A stretch of 64,000 bases of DNA, taken from Solea solea (lineage: Eukaryota > Chordata > Actinopteri > Pleuronectiformes > Soleidae). Below are positions 33,553 through 45,094 of the stretch, one piece after another. The notes under the pieces are model-generated. The model saw nothing but the letters and a program-made list of their open reading frames with translations. It was not told the origin of the DNA and did no database searches. The translations under genes were made by a program, and so were the position numbers. The stretch is from contig NC_081144.1 in NCBI RefSeq assembly GCF_958295425.1, positions 4,699,739-4,763,738 of the forward strand, read 5' to 3'. Every line of letters starts with the position of its first letter. The first letter of the stretch is position 1.

Positions 33553-35160
33553 CAGTCATAGTATAGTAATACGTCCTGAAGTCATCATAGTGTAACATAT
33601 TGTCCAAAATGTGAAAAAAAGTCATAGTTTAGTATGTCGTCAAAAAAGTCATAGTATAGTATGTCATGCAAAGTTTGGCAAAAAAGTCATAGTATAGTAT
33701 GTCGTCCAAAATTTGACAAAAAAGTCATACTTTAGTATGTCTTCCAAAATATGACAAAAAAGTCATAGTATAGTATGTCGTCCAAAATATGTCAAAAAAG
33801 TCATGGTATAGTATTTGTCCAAAATGTGACAAATAAGTCTGAGTATAGTATGTCGTCCAAAATTTGGCAAAAAAGTCATACTTTAGTATGTTGTACAAAA
33901 TATGACAAAAAAGTCATACTTTAGTATGTCTTCCAAAATATGACAAAAAAGTCATAGTATAGTATGTGGTCCAAAATATGTCAAAAAAGTCATAGTATAG
34001 TATGTCGTCCAAAATTTGACAAAAAAGTCATACTTAAGTATGTCATCCAAATTTTGACAAAAAAGTCATACTTAAGTATGTCATCCAAATTTTGACAAAA
34101 ATGTCAAAGTTTAGTATGTCGTCCAAAATGTCAAAAAAGTCATAGTATAGTATGTCGTCCAAAATTTGACAAAAAAGTCATACTTAAGTATGTCATCCAA
34201 ATTGACAAAAAAGTCATACTTAAGTATGTCATCCAAATTTTGACAAAAATGTCAAAGTTTAGTATGTCGTCCAAAATATGTCAAAAAAGTCATAGTATAG
34301 TATGTCGTCCAAAATGTGACAAAAAGTCATAGTATAGTATGTCATCTTAAATTTCACAAAAAAGTCATACTTTAGTATGTTGTCCAAATTTTGACCAAAA
34401 AGTCATAGTATAGTATGTCGTCCAAAATTTGACTATAAAGTCATAGTTAAGTATGTCGTCCAAAATGTGACAAAAATGTCATAGTTTAGTATGTCTTCCA
34501 AAATATGACAAAAAAGTCATAGTATAGTATGTGGTCCAAAATATGTCAAAAAAGTCATAGTATAGTATGTCGTCCAAAATTTGACAAAAAAGTCATACTT
34601 AAGTATGTCATCCAAATTTTGACAAAAAAGTCATACTTAAGTATGTCATCCAAATTTTGACAAAAATGTCAAAGTTTAGTATGTCGTCCAAAATATGTCA
34701 AAAAAGTCATAGTATAGTATGTCGTCCAAAATTTGACAAAAAAGTCATACTTAAGTATGTCATCCAAATTTTGACAAAAAAGTCATACTTAAGTATGTCA
34801 TCCAAATTTTGACAAAAATGTCAAAGTTTAGTATGTCGTCCAAAATATGTCAAAAAAGTCATAGTATATAGTATGTCGTCCAAAATGTGACAAAAAGTCA
34901 TAGTATAGTATGTCATCTTAAATTTCACAAAAAAGTCATACTTTAGTATGTTGTCCAAATTTTGACCAAAAAGTCATAGTATAGTATGTCGTCCAAAATT
35001 TGACTATAAAGTCATAGTTAAGTATGTCGTCCAAAATGTGACAAAAATGTCATAGTTTAGTATGTCGTCCAAAATGTGACAAAAATGTCATAGTTTACTA
35101 TGTCGTCCAAAATTTGACAAACATTTCATACTTTAGTATGTCATCAGAAAATGTCATAGT

Positions 35161-38100
35161 TTAGTGTCGTCCAATATGTGACAAAAATGTCATAGTTTAG
35201 TATGTCGTCTAAAATTTGGCAAAAGTGTCATAGTTTAGAATGTCGTCCAAAATGTGACAAAAATGTCATATTTTAGTGTGTCATCCAAAATTTGACAAAC
35301 ATGTCATAGTTTAGTATGTCGTCCAAAAATGTCATAGTTTAGTATGTTGTCCAAAATTTGGCAAAAAAGTCATGGTATAGTATGTCGTCCAAAATATGAC
35401 AAAAAAGTCATAGTATAGTATGTCATCTAAAATTTCACAAAAAAGTCATAGTATAGTATGTCGTACAAATTTTGACAAAATTGTCATACTTTAGTATGTC
35501 GTCCAAAATGTGACAAAAAAGTCATAGTATAGTATGTCATCTAAAATTTCACAAAAAAGTCATACTTTAGTATGTTGTCCAAATTTTGACTAAAAAGTCA
35601 TAGTATAGTATGTCGTCCAAAATTTGACAAAAAAATCATAGTTTAGTATGTTGTCCAAAAATTGACTAAAAAGTCATACTTTAGTATGTTGTCCAAAATA
35701 TGACTAAAATGTCAAAGTTTAGTATGTCGTCCAAAATATGTCAAAAAAGTCATAGTATAGTATGTCGTCCAAAATGTGACAAAAAGTCATAGTATAGTAT
35801 GTCATCTAAAATTTCACAAAAAAGTCATACTTTAGTATGTCGTCCAAATTTTGACCAAAAAGTCATAGTATAGTATGTCGTCCAAAATTTGACTATAAAG
35901 TCATAGTTTAGTATGTCGTCCAAAATGTGACAAAAATGTCATAGTTTAGTATGTCGTCCAAAATGTGACAAAAATGTCATAGTTTACTATGTCATCCAAA
36001 ATTTGACAAACATTTCATACTTTAGTATGTCATCCAAAAATGTCATAGTTTAGTGTCGTCCAATATGTGACAAAAATGTCATAGTTTAGTATGTCGTCTA
36101 AAATTTGGCAAAAGTGTCATAGTTTAGAATGTCGTCCAAAATGTGACAAAAATGTCATATTTTAGTGTGTCATCCAAAATTTGACAAACATGTCATAGTT
36201 TAGTATGTCGTCCAAAAATGTCATAGTTTAGTATGTTGTCCAAAATTTGGCAAAAAAGTCATGGTATAGTATGTCGTCCAAAATATGACAAAAAAGTCAT
36301 AGTATAGTATGTCATCTAAAATTTCACAAAAAAGTCATAGTATAGTATGTCGTACAAATTTTGACAAAATTGTCATACTTTAGTATGTCGTCCAAAATGT
36401 GACAAAAAAGTCATAGTATAGTATGTCATCTAAAATTTCACAAAAAGTCATACTTTAGTGTGTCGTCCAAAATTTGACAAACATGTCATAGTTTAGTATG
36501 TCGTCCAAAATGTGACAAAAATGTCATAGTTTAGTATGTCCTCCAAAATTTGACAAACATGTCATAGTTTACTATGTCGTCCAAAATTTGACAAACATTT
36601 CATACTTTAGTATGTCATCAGAAAATGTCATAGTTTAGTGTCGTCCAATATGTGACAAAAATGTCATAGTTTAGTATGTCGTCTAAAATTTGGCAAAAGT
36701 GTCATAGTTTAGAATGTCGTCCAAAATGTGACAAAAATGTCATATTTTAGTGTGTCATCCAAAATTTGACAAACATGTCATAGTTTAGTATGTCGTCCAA
36801 AAATGTCATAGTTTAGTATGTTGTCCAAAATTTGACAAACATTTCATACTTTAGTATGTCATCAGAAAATGTCATAGTTTAGTGTCGTCCAATATGTGAC
36901 AAAAATGTCATAGTTTAGTATGTCGTCTAAAATTTGGCAAAAGTGTCATAGTTTAGAATGTCGTCCAAAATGTGACAAAAATGTCATATTTTAGTGTGTC
37001 ATCCAAAATTTGACAAACATGTCATAGTTTAGTATGTCGTCCAAAAATGTCATAGTTTAGTATGTTGTCCAAAATTTGGCAAAAAAGTCATGGTATAGTA
37101 TGTCGTCCAAAATATGACAAAAAAGTCATAGTATAGTATGTCATCTAAAATTTCACAAAAAAGTCATAGTATAGTATGTCGTACAAATTTTGACAAAATT
37201 GTCATACTTTAGTATGTCGTACAAAATGTGACAAAAAAGTCATAGTATAGTATGTCATCTAAAATTTCACAAAAAAGTCATACTTTAGTATGTTGTCCAA
37301 ATTTTGACTAAAAAGTCATAGTATAGTATGTCGTCCAAAATTTGACAAAAAAATCATAGTTTAGTATGTTGTCCAAAAATTGACTAAAAAGTCATACTTT
37401 AGTATGTTGTCCAAAATATGACTAAAATGTCAAAGTTTAGTATGTCGTCCAAAATATGTCAAAAAAGTCATAGTATAGTATGTCGTCCAAAATGTGACAA
37501 AAAGTCATAGTATAGTATGTCATCTAAAATTTCACAAAAAAGTCATACTTTAGTATGTCGTCCAAATTTTGACCAAAAAGTCATAGTATAGTATGTCGTC
37601 CAAAATTTGACTATAAAGTCATAGTTTAGTATGTCGTCCAAAATGTGACAAAAATGTCATAGTTTAGTATGTCGTCCAAAATGTGACAAAAATGTCATAG
37701 TTTACTATGTCATCCAAAATTTGACAAACATTTCATACTTTAGTATGTCATCCAAAAATGTCATAGTTTAGTGTCGTCCAATATGTGACAAAAATGTCAT
37801 AGTTTAGTATGTCGTCTAAAATTTGGCAAAAGTGTCATAGTTTAGAATGTCGTCCAAAATGTGACAAAAATGTCATATTTTAGTGTGTCATCCAAAATTT
37901 GACAAACATGTCATAGTTTAGTATGTCGTCCAAAAATGTCATAGTTTAGTATGTTGTCCAAAATTTGGCAAAAAAGTCATGGTATAGTATGTCGTCCAAA
38001 ATATGACAAAAAAGTCATAGTATAGTATGTCATCTAAAATTTCACAAAAAAGTCATAGTATAGTATGTCGTACAAATTTTGACAAAATTGTCATACTTTA

Positions 38101-40000
38101 GTATGTCGTCCAAAATGTGACAAAAAAGTCATAGTATAGTATGTCATCTAAAATTTCACAAAAAAGTCATACTTTAGTGTGTCGTCCAAAATTTGACAAA
38201 CATGTCATAGTTTAGTATGTCGTCCAAAATGTGACAAAAATGTCATAGTTTAGTATGTCCTCCAAAATTTGACAAACATGTCATAGTTTACTATGTCGTC
38301 CAAAATTTGACAAACATTTCATACTTTAGTATGTCATCAGAAAATGTCATAGTTTAGTGTCGTCCAATATGTGACAAAAATGTCATAGTTTAGTATGTCG
38401 TCTAAAATTTGGCAAAAGTGTCATAGTTTAGAATGTCGTCCAAAATGTGACAAAAATGTCATATTTTAGTGTGTCATCCAAAATTTGACAAACATGTCAT
38501 AGTTTAGTATGTCGTCCAAAAATGTCATAGTTTAGTATGTTGTCCAAAATTTGACAAACATTTCATACTTTAGTATGTCATCAGAAAATGTCATAGTTTA
38601 GTGTCGTCCAATATGTGACAAAAATGTCATAGTTTAGTATGTCGTCTAAAATTTGGCAAAAGTGTCATAGTTTAGAATGTCGTCCAAAATGTGACAAAAA
38701 TGTCATATTTTAGTGTGTCATCCAAAATTTGACAAACATGTCATAGTTTAGTATGTCGTCCAAAAATGTCATAGTTTAGTATGTTGTCCAAAATTTGGCA
38801 AAAAAGTCATGGTATAGTATGTCGTCCAAAATATGACAAAAAAGTCATAGTATAGTATGTCATCTAAAATTTCACAAAAAAGTCATAGTATAGTATGTCG
38901 TACAAATTTTGACAAAATTGTCATACTTTAGTATGTCGTCCAAAATGTGACAAAAAAGTCATAGTATAGTATGTCATCTAAAATTTCACAAAAAAGTCAT
39001 ACTTTAGTATGTTGTCCAAATTTTGACTAAAAAGTCATAGTATAGTATGTCGTCCAAAATTTGACAAAAAAATCATAGTTTAGTATGTTGTCCAAAAATT
39101 GACTAAAAAGTCATACTTTAGTATGTTGTCCAAAATATGACTAAAATGTCAAAGTTTAGTATGTCGTCCAAAATATGTCAAAAAAGTCATAGTATAGTAT
39201 GTCGTCCAAAATGTGACAAAAAGTCATAGTATAGTATGTCATCTAAAATTTCACAAAAAAGTCATACTTTAGTATGTCGTCCAAATTTTGACCAAAAAGT
39301 CATAGTATAGTATGTCGTCCAAAATTTGACTATAAAGTCATAGTTTAGTATGTCGTCCAAAATGTGACAAAAATGTCATAGTTTAGTATGTCGTCCAAAA
39401 TGTGACAAAAATGTCATAGTTTACTATGTCATCCAAAATTTGACAAACATTTCATACTTTAGTATGTCATCCAAAAATGTCATAGTTTAGTGTCGTCCAA
39501 TATGTGACAAAAATGTCATAGTTTAGTATGTCGTCTAAAATTTGGCAAAAGTGTCATAGTTTAGAATGTCGTCCAAAATGTGACAAAAATGTCATATTTT
39601 AGTGTGTCATCCAAAATTTGACAAACATGTCATAGTTTAGTATGTCGTCCAAAAATGTCATAGTTTAGTATGTTGTCCAAAATTTGGCAAAAAAGTCATG
39701 GTATAGTATGTCGTCCAAAATATGACAAAAAAGTCATAGTATAGTATGTCATCTAAAATTTCACAAAAAAGTCATAGTATAGTATGTCGTACAAATTTTG
39801 ACAAAATTGTCATACTTTAGTATGTCGTCCAAAATGTGACAAAAAAGTCATAGTATAGTATGTCATCTAAAATTTCACAAAAAAGTCATACTTTAGTGTG
39901 TCGTCCAAAATTTGACAAACATGTCATAGTTTAGTATGTCGTCCAAAATGTGACAAAAATGTCATAGTTTAGTATGTCCTCCAAAATTTGACAAACATGT
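35161..40000. repeat. about 1.72-kb higher-order repeat
   Basis: The variant TTAGTGTCGTCCAATATGTG occurs near 35161, 36050, 36634, 36878, 37768, 38353, 38597 and 39487. The spacings 889, 584, 244, 890, 585, 244 and 890 repeat as a cycle of about 1719 bp. Nearly three copies of the cycle are present and are almost identical along their length, including rare variants such as GGCAAAAGTGTC and TAGAATGTCG. Confidence 0.93.
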
Positions 40001-40451
40001 CATAGTTTAGTATGTTGTCCAAAATGTGACAAAAATGTCATAGTTTAGTATGTCTTCCAAAATTTGACAAAAATGTCATAGTTTAGTATGTCGTCCAAAA
40101 TATGACAAAAAAGTCATAGTATAGTATGTCGTCCAAAATGTGACAAAAAAGTCATAGTATAGTATGTCATCTAAAATTTGACAAAAAAGTCATACTTTAG
40201 TATGTTGTCCAAATTTTGACTAAAAAGTCATAGTATAGTATGTCGTCCAAAATTTGACAAAAAAGTCATAGTTAAGTATGTCGTCCAAATTTTGACTAAA
40301 AAGTCATACTTTAGTATGTTGTCCAAAATTTGACTAAAAAGTCATAGTTTAGTAGGTCAAAAGTGTCATATTTTGGACATAGTATGTCGTCCAAAATTTG
40401 ACAAAAAAGTCATACTTAAGTATGTCATCCAAATTTTTACAAAAATGTCAA

Positions 40452-40526
40452 AAACTCCATGCAGAAAGGCCCTTGTTCCAACCGGGGCTCGAACCCGGGT
40501 CTTCTCGCTGCAAGGCGAGAGTGCTA
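40452..40526 (-). repeat. SINE head fragment inside the satellite
   Basis: This 75-bp piece is essentially identical to 40848-40922 of the full SINE downstream, covering the tRNA-like head with CGGGGCTCGAACCCGGG. It is joined directly to satellite units on both sides, so it looks like a partial duplication of the neighbouring SINE rather than a separate insertion. Confidence 0.85.
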
Positions 40527-40562
40527 AGTCGTCCAAAATATGTCAAAAAAGTCATAGTATAG

Positions 40563-40943
40563 TCAGTCAGTCATCATTTACCGCTTTATCCTCAACCAGA
40601 GGGTCGCGGGGGGTGCTGTGCCAATCTCAGCTACATCGGGCGATAGGCGGGGTACACCCTGGACAGTTCGCCAGTCCGTCGCAGGGCCACACACAGATAG
40701 AGACAAACAACCATTCACTCTCACACTCACTCCTATGGTCAATTTGGAGTGTCCAATTTACCTATTCCCACATTGCATGTTTTTGGACTGTGGGAGGAAG
40801 CCGGAGTACCCGGAGAGAACCCACGCACACACGGGGAGAACATGCAAACTCCATGCAGAAAGGCCCTTGTTCCAACCGGGGCTCGAACCCGGGTCTTCTC
40901 GCTGCAAGGCGAGAGTGCTAACCACTACACCACCGTGTGGCCC
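40563..40943 (-). mobile_element. full-length tRNA-derived SINE (Mermaid/V-SINE-like)
   Basis: On the minus strand it begins with a tRNA-like head (A-box-like TGGTGTAGTGG, B box GGTTCGAGCCC). It is followed by the widespread fish body with GGGTTCTCTCCGGGTACTCC and CCTCCCACAGTCCAAAAACA, and a tail near GATAAAGCGGTAAATGATG. TCATAGTATAG flanks both sides, either as a target duplication or as the surrounding satellite. Family name is from memory, not a search. Confidence 0.85.
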
Positions 40944-41261
40944 TCATAGTATAGTATGTCGTCCGAAATGTGACAAAAAGTCATAGTATAGTATGTCATC
41001 TAAAATTTCACAAAAAAGTCATACTTTAGTATGTTGTCCAAATTTTGACCAAAAAGTCATAGTATAGTATGTCGTCCAAAATTTGACTATAAAGTCATAG
41101 TTTAGAATGTCGTCCAAAATGTGACAAAAATGTCATATTTTAGTGTGTCATCCAAAATTTGACAAACATGTCATAAAATGTATGGTGTCCAAAATTTGAC
41201 AAAAATGTCATTGTTAAGTATGTCGTCCAAATTTTGACAAAAATGTCATAGTTTAGTATGT

Positions 41262-42089
41262 AGAGTTTTTTTTCGCCATGGTTACTCGAAATGCTTAGAA
41301 ATGTCATTCCCTATCATGCCACACGTTTTGGTATAACATGTTGAGGGGTTTCTCAAAACTGTGGGTGGAGTTACGTGGCAAACTGTTGGCGGAAGAGGAA
41401 ACAGAATAAACGCGTAGAATAACAATAGATGCTTGCGCTGCAAGGGATTCTATTGAGAACTCTATAGGGAGTTCTGACTAGTATGCCTTGCAGCAGCAGG
41501 CACTAATAAAGGATCACACAGTGTGACAGTGTGTTGCTCATGTACAGTATTTATAGCTTTAAACAAACATTAGAATAGAGTTGTATGAGACAAATGCAAA
41601 GCTGGATGTGGCTTCATGGAAAATGAAAGTACTCTGAACTATCCCTAGGGAGTTGTTTATAAAATAGTACTAATGTATGAAATGTTTAATATTGTCATTG
41701 TTAAGTCACTGCTCTGAAGGTGGAGTCATGCTCTAGTTTCAGCTGAAACAAAAACATATCTACTATAAATGTGCAAGTCAGTTTTAAAACCATGCATCTT
41801 ATCAGACACGAGCAATAGTCTTGGGTGGGGGTGGGGGACTCTGTGGACCCTGTGCAGCACATGCAACCACTCCCTCAACTACATCTCCCTAAATTCTTGA
41901 GACTAATGTAATCTATTACAACACTATTCTCATTTTCACCCAGAATTCCCTGAGGTTTCTTCTCCCTTAATTCTAGACGTCTGAGTGTCATGTGCTTTTC
42001 CCGCCATCTTCTGGCCAAACTCAGTCATTGCTCATGCTTCATCTCCACACGACACAGAACTTCACTCAACACAGACAGAAAATGAGCCA
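41262..42089. other. intergenic, dispersed-repeat remnant
   Basis: 41262-41520 (GAATAACAATAGATGCTTGC, GCTGCAAG palindrome, CACTAATAAAGG) resembles the end of a common teleost dispersed repeat. The remainder up to the mip poly(A) signal is not recognised. Confidence 0.45.
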
Positions 42090-43202
42090 AAACCTGTGTT
42101 TTAAAATTTTATTGAAACACCTTGTGCTCCAGGTGAGACTCAATGTGAAAGGAGACTCAATAAAAACGCTTGCACGGCTGATCTCCATTCAACAGAACCC
42201 ACTATATCAAAGCCTTAGGTACAACATTTCGTTCGGATTGCGTTTGCTCAAAAACAAAAAAGAAGCAGATGGTTGGTGTAAAAATGTATATCATAGCAAA
42301 AACCAGCAATGATTGTGTTTTTAAAAACTGGTGACAAGATGAACACAGTGACTGGAGCGTAAACAGGAGAGCGGTAATGAAAATAAAACAAAATAAAAAG
42401 TATCTGTATCTGCAATCACACACACACACACACACATACACACAGATGCTCACTTGAAAAAAAAACTTGCACATACAGGCCACATTCACTCTCTCTCTGT
42501 CACACACACACACACACACTCACAAACCCACAGATAAAAGGTAGTTATTGAAAAAAAGTGAAACCCTGCTCAAATCTAATGGCATCATACTTCCATGTCT
42601 TTTGTCTGAAGTGCAGAAAACAAAATGAGCCTAAAGTAAAGGAAAGAAGAAAAAATTAAACTAAAATGGAGATAAATTCAGATGTATAATGAAAAGCATG
42701 TCCATCTTCACTGGTCTAACCCAACCTGAAATGACCACAAACCCAGCGTGTTGCCCTCTTCACTCAATCCCCACCCTTCTACTCCACCCATGCCCTCTTA
42801 CCCTCATCCTGCTCCTGGTCTAACCCCTTTCACCCCTCTGCTTGTTTCAGGGTTTCCTCGATCGTCGACCTGGATGGATGGAGAAAGCATGTGGGTGGTG
42901 GTGGTGGTGGTGGTGATAGTGGAGGAGATGAAACTGAAGCAGCTTCAGGTTCTTATCTTATAAAAATGTCCAGTTCAGAATACACAGGAAGGACACCGCA
43001 GGGGAGGAGAGGAGTCTCACTGTGTGTTGGGGTTGAAGGTTATGAACATGTGTGTGTGTCACTGGGAGAATCGTGTTAGTATTTTTTGGGTTAGTCTTGT
43101 GCGATGAAGTGTGAAGACATGGGTGGGTGGAGGTGGAGGTGGTTGCTCAGGGCCTTGTCCGTTGTTCCGCAGCATGAGTTGGAGCAGAGGACAGGAGCAG
43201 GT
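42090..43202 (-). other. mip: mip 3'UTR
   Basis: Downstream of the mip stop the first good minus-strand poly(A) signal is AATAAA at 42108-42113, giving a 3'UTR of about 1.1 kb. It includes CA runs near 42419-42440 and a (GTG)n stretch near 42890-42915. Confidence 0.5.
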
Positions 43203-43388
43203 TTATAGGGATTGTGTCTTGAGCTCGATGGGTTCCCCGCGGGTGTCCTGCTGGGTCTCGCTCTCAGGGGGTCGGCTGCCCTTCAGTGTTGCCAGGCGCT
43301 CAGACAAACCCCTCATGCGTGGGAACAGCATGAAATCGTACAGGAGGGCGCCCATGGCACCTCCTATCATAGGCCCAACCCAGTACAC
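43203..43388 (-). CDS. mip: mip exon 4
   Basis: [19 protein letters not shown] (helix 6), then the calmodulin-binding segment, ending in KTQSL and the stop codon. Confidence 0.97.
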   Translation of the reverse strand: MYWVGPMIGGAMGALLYDFMLFPRMRGLSERLATLKGSRPPESETQQDTRGEPIELKTQSL

Positions 43389-44255
43389 CTGCCAGCAAAC
43401 GACGGACAGTCAGTAATAATTCTCTCTGAGAGAGAGAAGTGAAAGCTGAGGTGGTGATTTCAGGTCTTACCCAGTGGTTGACGAAGTTCCTGAAGAGCAT
43501 AGCAGGAGCGAAGGAGCGAGCAGGGTTCATTCCAGCACCAGTGTAGTACATCTGAAACATAAAGCATGCATTAGTGTGGTGCATTGCAAAAAGAAAATGT
43601 GGATTTCATGACTAGTTTTCTACATATATTCTCACCCCCATGAGATGTCCAATGGTGACGGAGAAGCCGATGGAGAGGGCAGCAGATCCCAGGCGTCCAT
43701 TTCTCCTCTCATCAGTCACGGCGAACACACACACCACCAGCTGCATGGTGAGGAAAACCTCCACGGTGGTGGCCATTCCCAGGCTGATGCCAGGCTGCAG
43801 CTGGAGATGGATGAAGATAAATGTTTTTGTTGTTTTACTTTTGGGTTTTTCCAACGAATCACTAATTCAAGAGTCTGAAACATACATATCCTTACCATGT
43901 TCATTGCCATGTTGCCCCTCATGTTGGAGGGCGTGACCCCGTACAGTACAGCAGCCCCGGCTAAGGCACCCAAGCACTGGGCGGCAATGTAGAAAATGGC
44001 ACGGAAAAGAGACATCTGTGAGCCGATCAGGTAGGCGAAGGTAACGGCGGGGTTGATGTGGCCGCCGCTGATGTGGCCAATCGACTGGATGAGGGTGGCG
44101 GCTGCCAGCCCAAAGCAGAGGGCCACATGGAGGATATGATGGGGACCCGTGGTCCAGCGCAGGGCGGCGCCCATGCCAAAGAATACGAAGAACATGGTCC
44201 CAAAGAATTCTGCAAAGACCGCCCGCCAAAAATTCATGGAGCGGAATTCCCACAT
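43203..44255 (-). CDS. mip: aquaporin-0 / lens major intrinsic protein, whole gene
   Basis: Exons 44255-43896, 43800-43636, 43551-43471 and 43388-43203 (360, 165, 81 and 186 nt) encode 263 aa, the same length and intron positions as human MIP. It is a six-helix membrane water channel of lens fibre cells that also acts in adhesion and organising fibre junctions. Visible hallmarks are the [17 protein letters not shown] start, NPA motifs at residues 68-70 and 184-186, Arg33, His40 and His66, the C-terminal calmodulin-binding helix ([17 protein letters not shown]) and a [11 protein letters not shown] tail. Residue 23 is Phe where mammals have Tyr. Teleosts have two mip copies and I cannot say which this is. 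The divergent aquaporin lies upstream in the same orientation. Confidence 0.97.
43471..43551 (-). CDS. mip: mip exon 3
   Basis: 27 codons ([18 protein letters not shown] to FVNHW) carrying the second NPA and the selectivity-filter arginine. Confidence 0.97.
43636..43800 (-). CDS. mip: mip exon 2
   Basis: 55 codons from [16 protein letters not shown] to [10 protein letters not shown], helices 4-5, including the DERRNG loop motif typical of AQP0. Confidence 0.96.
43896..44255 (-). CDS. mip: mip exon 1
   Basis: 120 codons, covering helices 1-3 and the first NPA ([11 protein letters not shown]); the donor is GTAAGG after MAMNM. The start Met is followed by Trp-Glu as in all AQP0 proteins. Confidence 0.97.
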
Positions 44256-44700
44256 GTTGACTGTTTACTTGAGGCTCTCCACCAAATTTATAAAAAAAAA
44301 AAATCAGTAGAGTCTGGAAATGGTAAATCTATACCTCTTCTTCTAATACCAAAAATAACAAAAAAGGGGGGGGGGTCGCCCTTTTAGAAAAACAGGATTT
44401 CGGAATCCAGTGAACAGGTCTTTACCAAGAACAACTGCCACCTCTGTCCACCTGTCCCAAAGACATAGGTAAGATGATGTGGGAGCGTGGATGGAAACCT
44501 CAGGAGGTCAAGAGAAGGTGGTCATCAACGATGAAGTTATATTTCTAAAAGAAAAAAAGAGACGGGGTTTGATAGAGTTTTCCGGTGAACGTTTAAGCCT
44601 CTCTGACGGAGGGGAGAGGGCCAGACTGAGGCTTTATAATAGCCCCCAGGGGCCCCGTGTGACGTCATAATCCCCCTGTCAAGCCAAGGGTGGGGGGACA
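44256..44700 (-). promoter_or_regulatory. mip: mip upstream region with CRE and TATA box
   Basis: Reading toward the gene on the minus strand, a consensus cAMP-response element TGACGTCA (44667-44660) is followed about 22 bp later by TATTATAAAG (TATA core 44638-44632). This predicts a start near 44605 and a 5'UTR of about 350 nt, or a leader intron. A second AT-rich TATAAAT-like motif lies about 35 bp before the ATG (near 44290), too close to leave more than a few bases of leader. A G10 run at 44367-44376 lies between them. Confidence 0.5.
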
Positions 44701-45094
44701 GCAGTGGTGGACATCCTAAATTAAACAAACTGAACTTAACCCTCTGTCACCCGTCCATAACAAGTGCGAGACAGTGTATCTGAGTGGACAAACATGTAAT
44801 GCAAGAAATAAGACATTTAATAAAGAGAGAGAGAAGCAACAGGTCGCACTGTGCAGCATAATCAGGAGGAACAGCCACAGCAGCTGGAGCTGAGAGGACA
44901 GAGTTATCTTTGGGGTATACTGTATGTCATCTCTTGACATATCATAACTGTCACATTCAGGGGACACGGACACGCGTGGACAAGGACAGACAAACACACA
45001 TGCACACAGGTTTGCACAGTTACTCTTCTGAGGACAAGACTTCCATCATTATCCCTAGCCTTAACCATAACCACTAAATGTCTAGTCCTGTAGC

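Larger units (their letters stand above)
28107..41261. repeat. 13-kb minisatellite, 38-bp unit
   Basis: A degenerate 38-bp unit is repeated head to tail about 300 times. Its parts are GTCATAGTATAGTATGTC, then GTCCAAAATTTGAC, then an A5-6 run. Common variants swap AGTATAG for AGTTTAG or ACTTTAG, CGTCC for CATCC, and TTTGAC for TGTGAC or TTTGGC. Some units are shortened. Periods of 190 bp (5 units) and 684 bp (18 units) in the left third and about 1720 bp in the right third show repeated block duplication. Five tRNA-like modules and one SINE plus a SINE fragment interrupt the array. Minus-strand frames such as YYTMTFLSNFGR repeats are translations of the satellite, not genes. It fills the gap between the 3' ends of rbm38 and mip. 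Confidence 0.97.

Noticed and set aside
40373..40921. 182-codon plus-strand open frame across the SINE
   Set aside because: It runs through satellite units and the antisense strand of a SINE; no family resemblance.
28107..41261. CRISPR-like array of regular repeats
   Set aside because: Vertebrate DNA; repeats are contiguous without unique spacers and no cas genes are present.
43640..44387. Plus-strand frames opposite the mip exons
   Set aside because: Antisense shadows; mip on the minus strand has exact family exon sizes and sequence.
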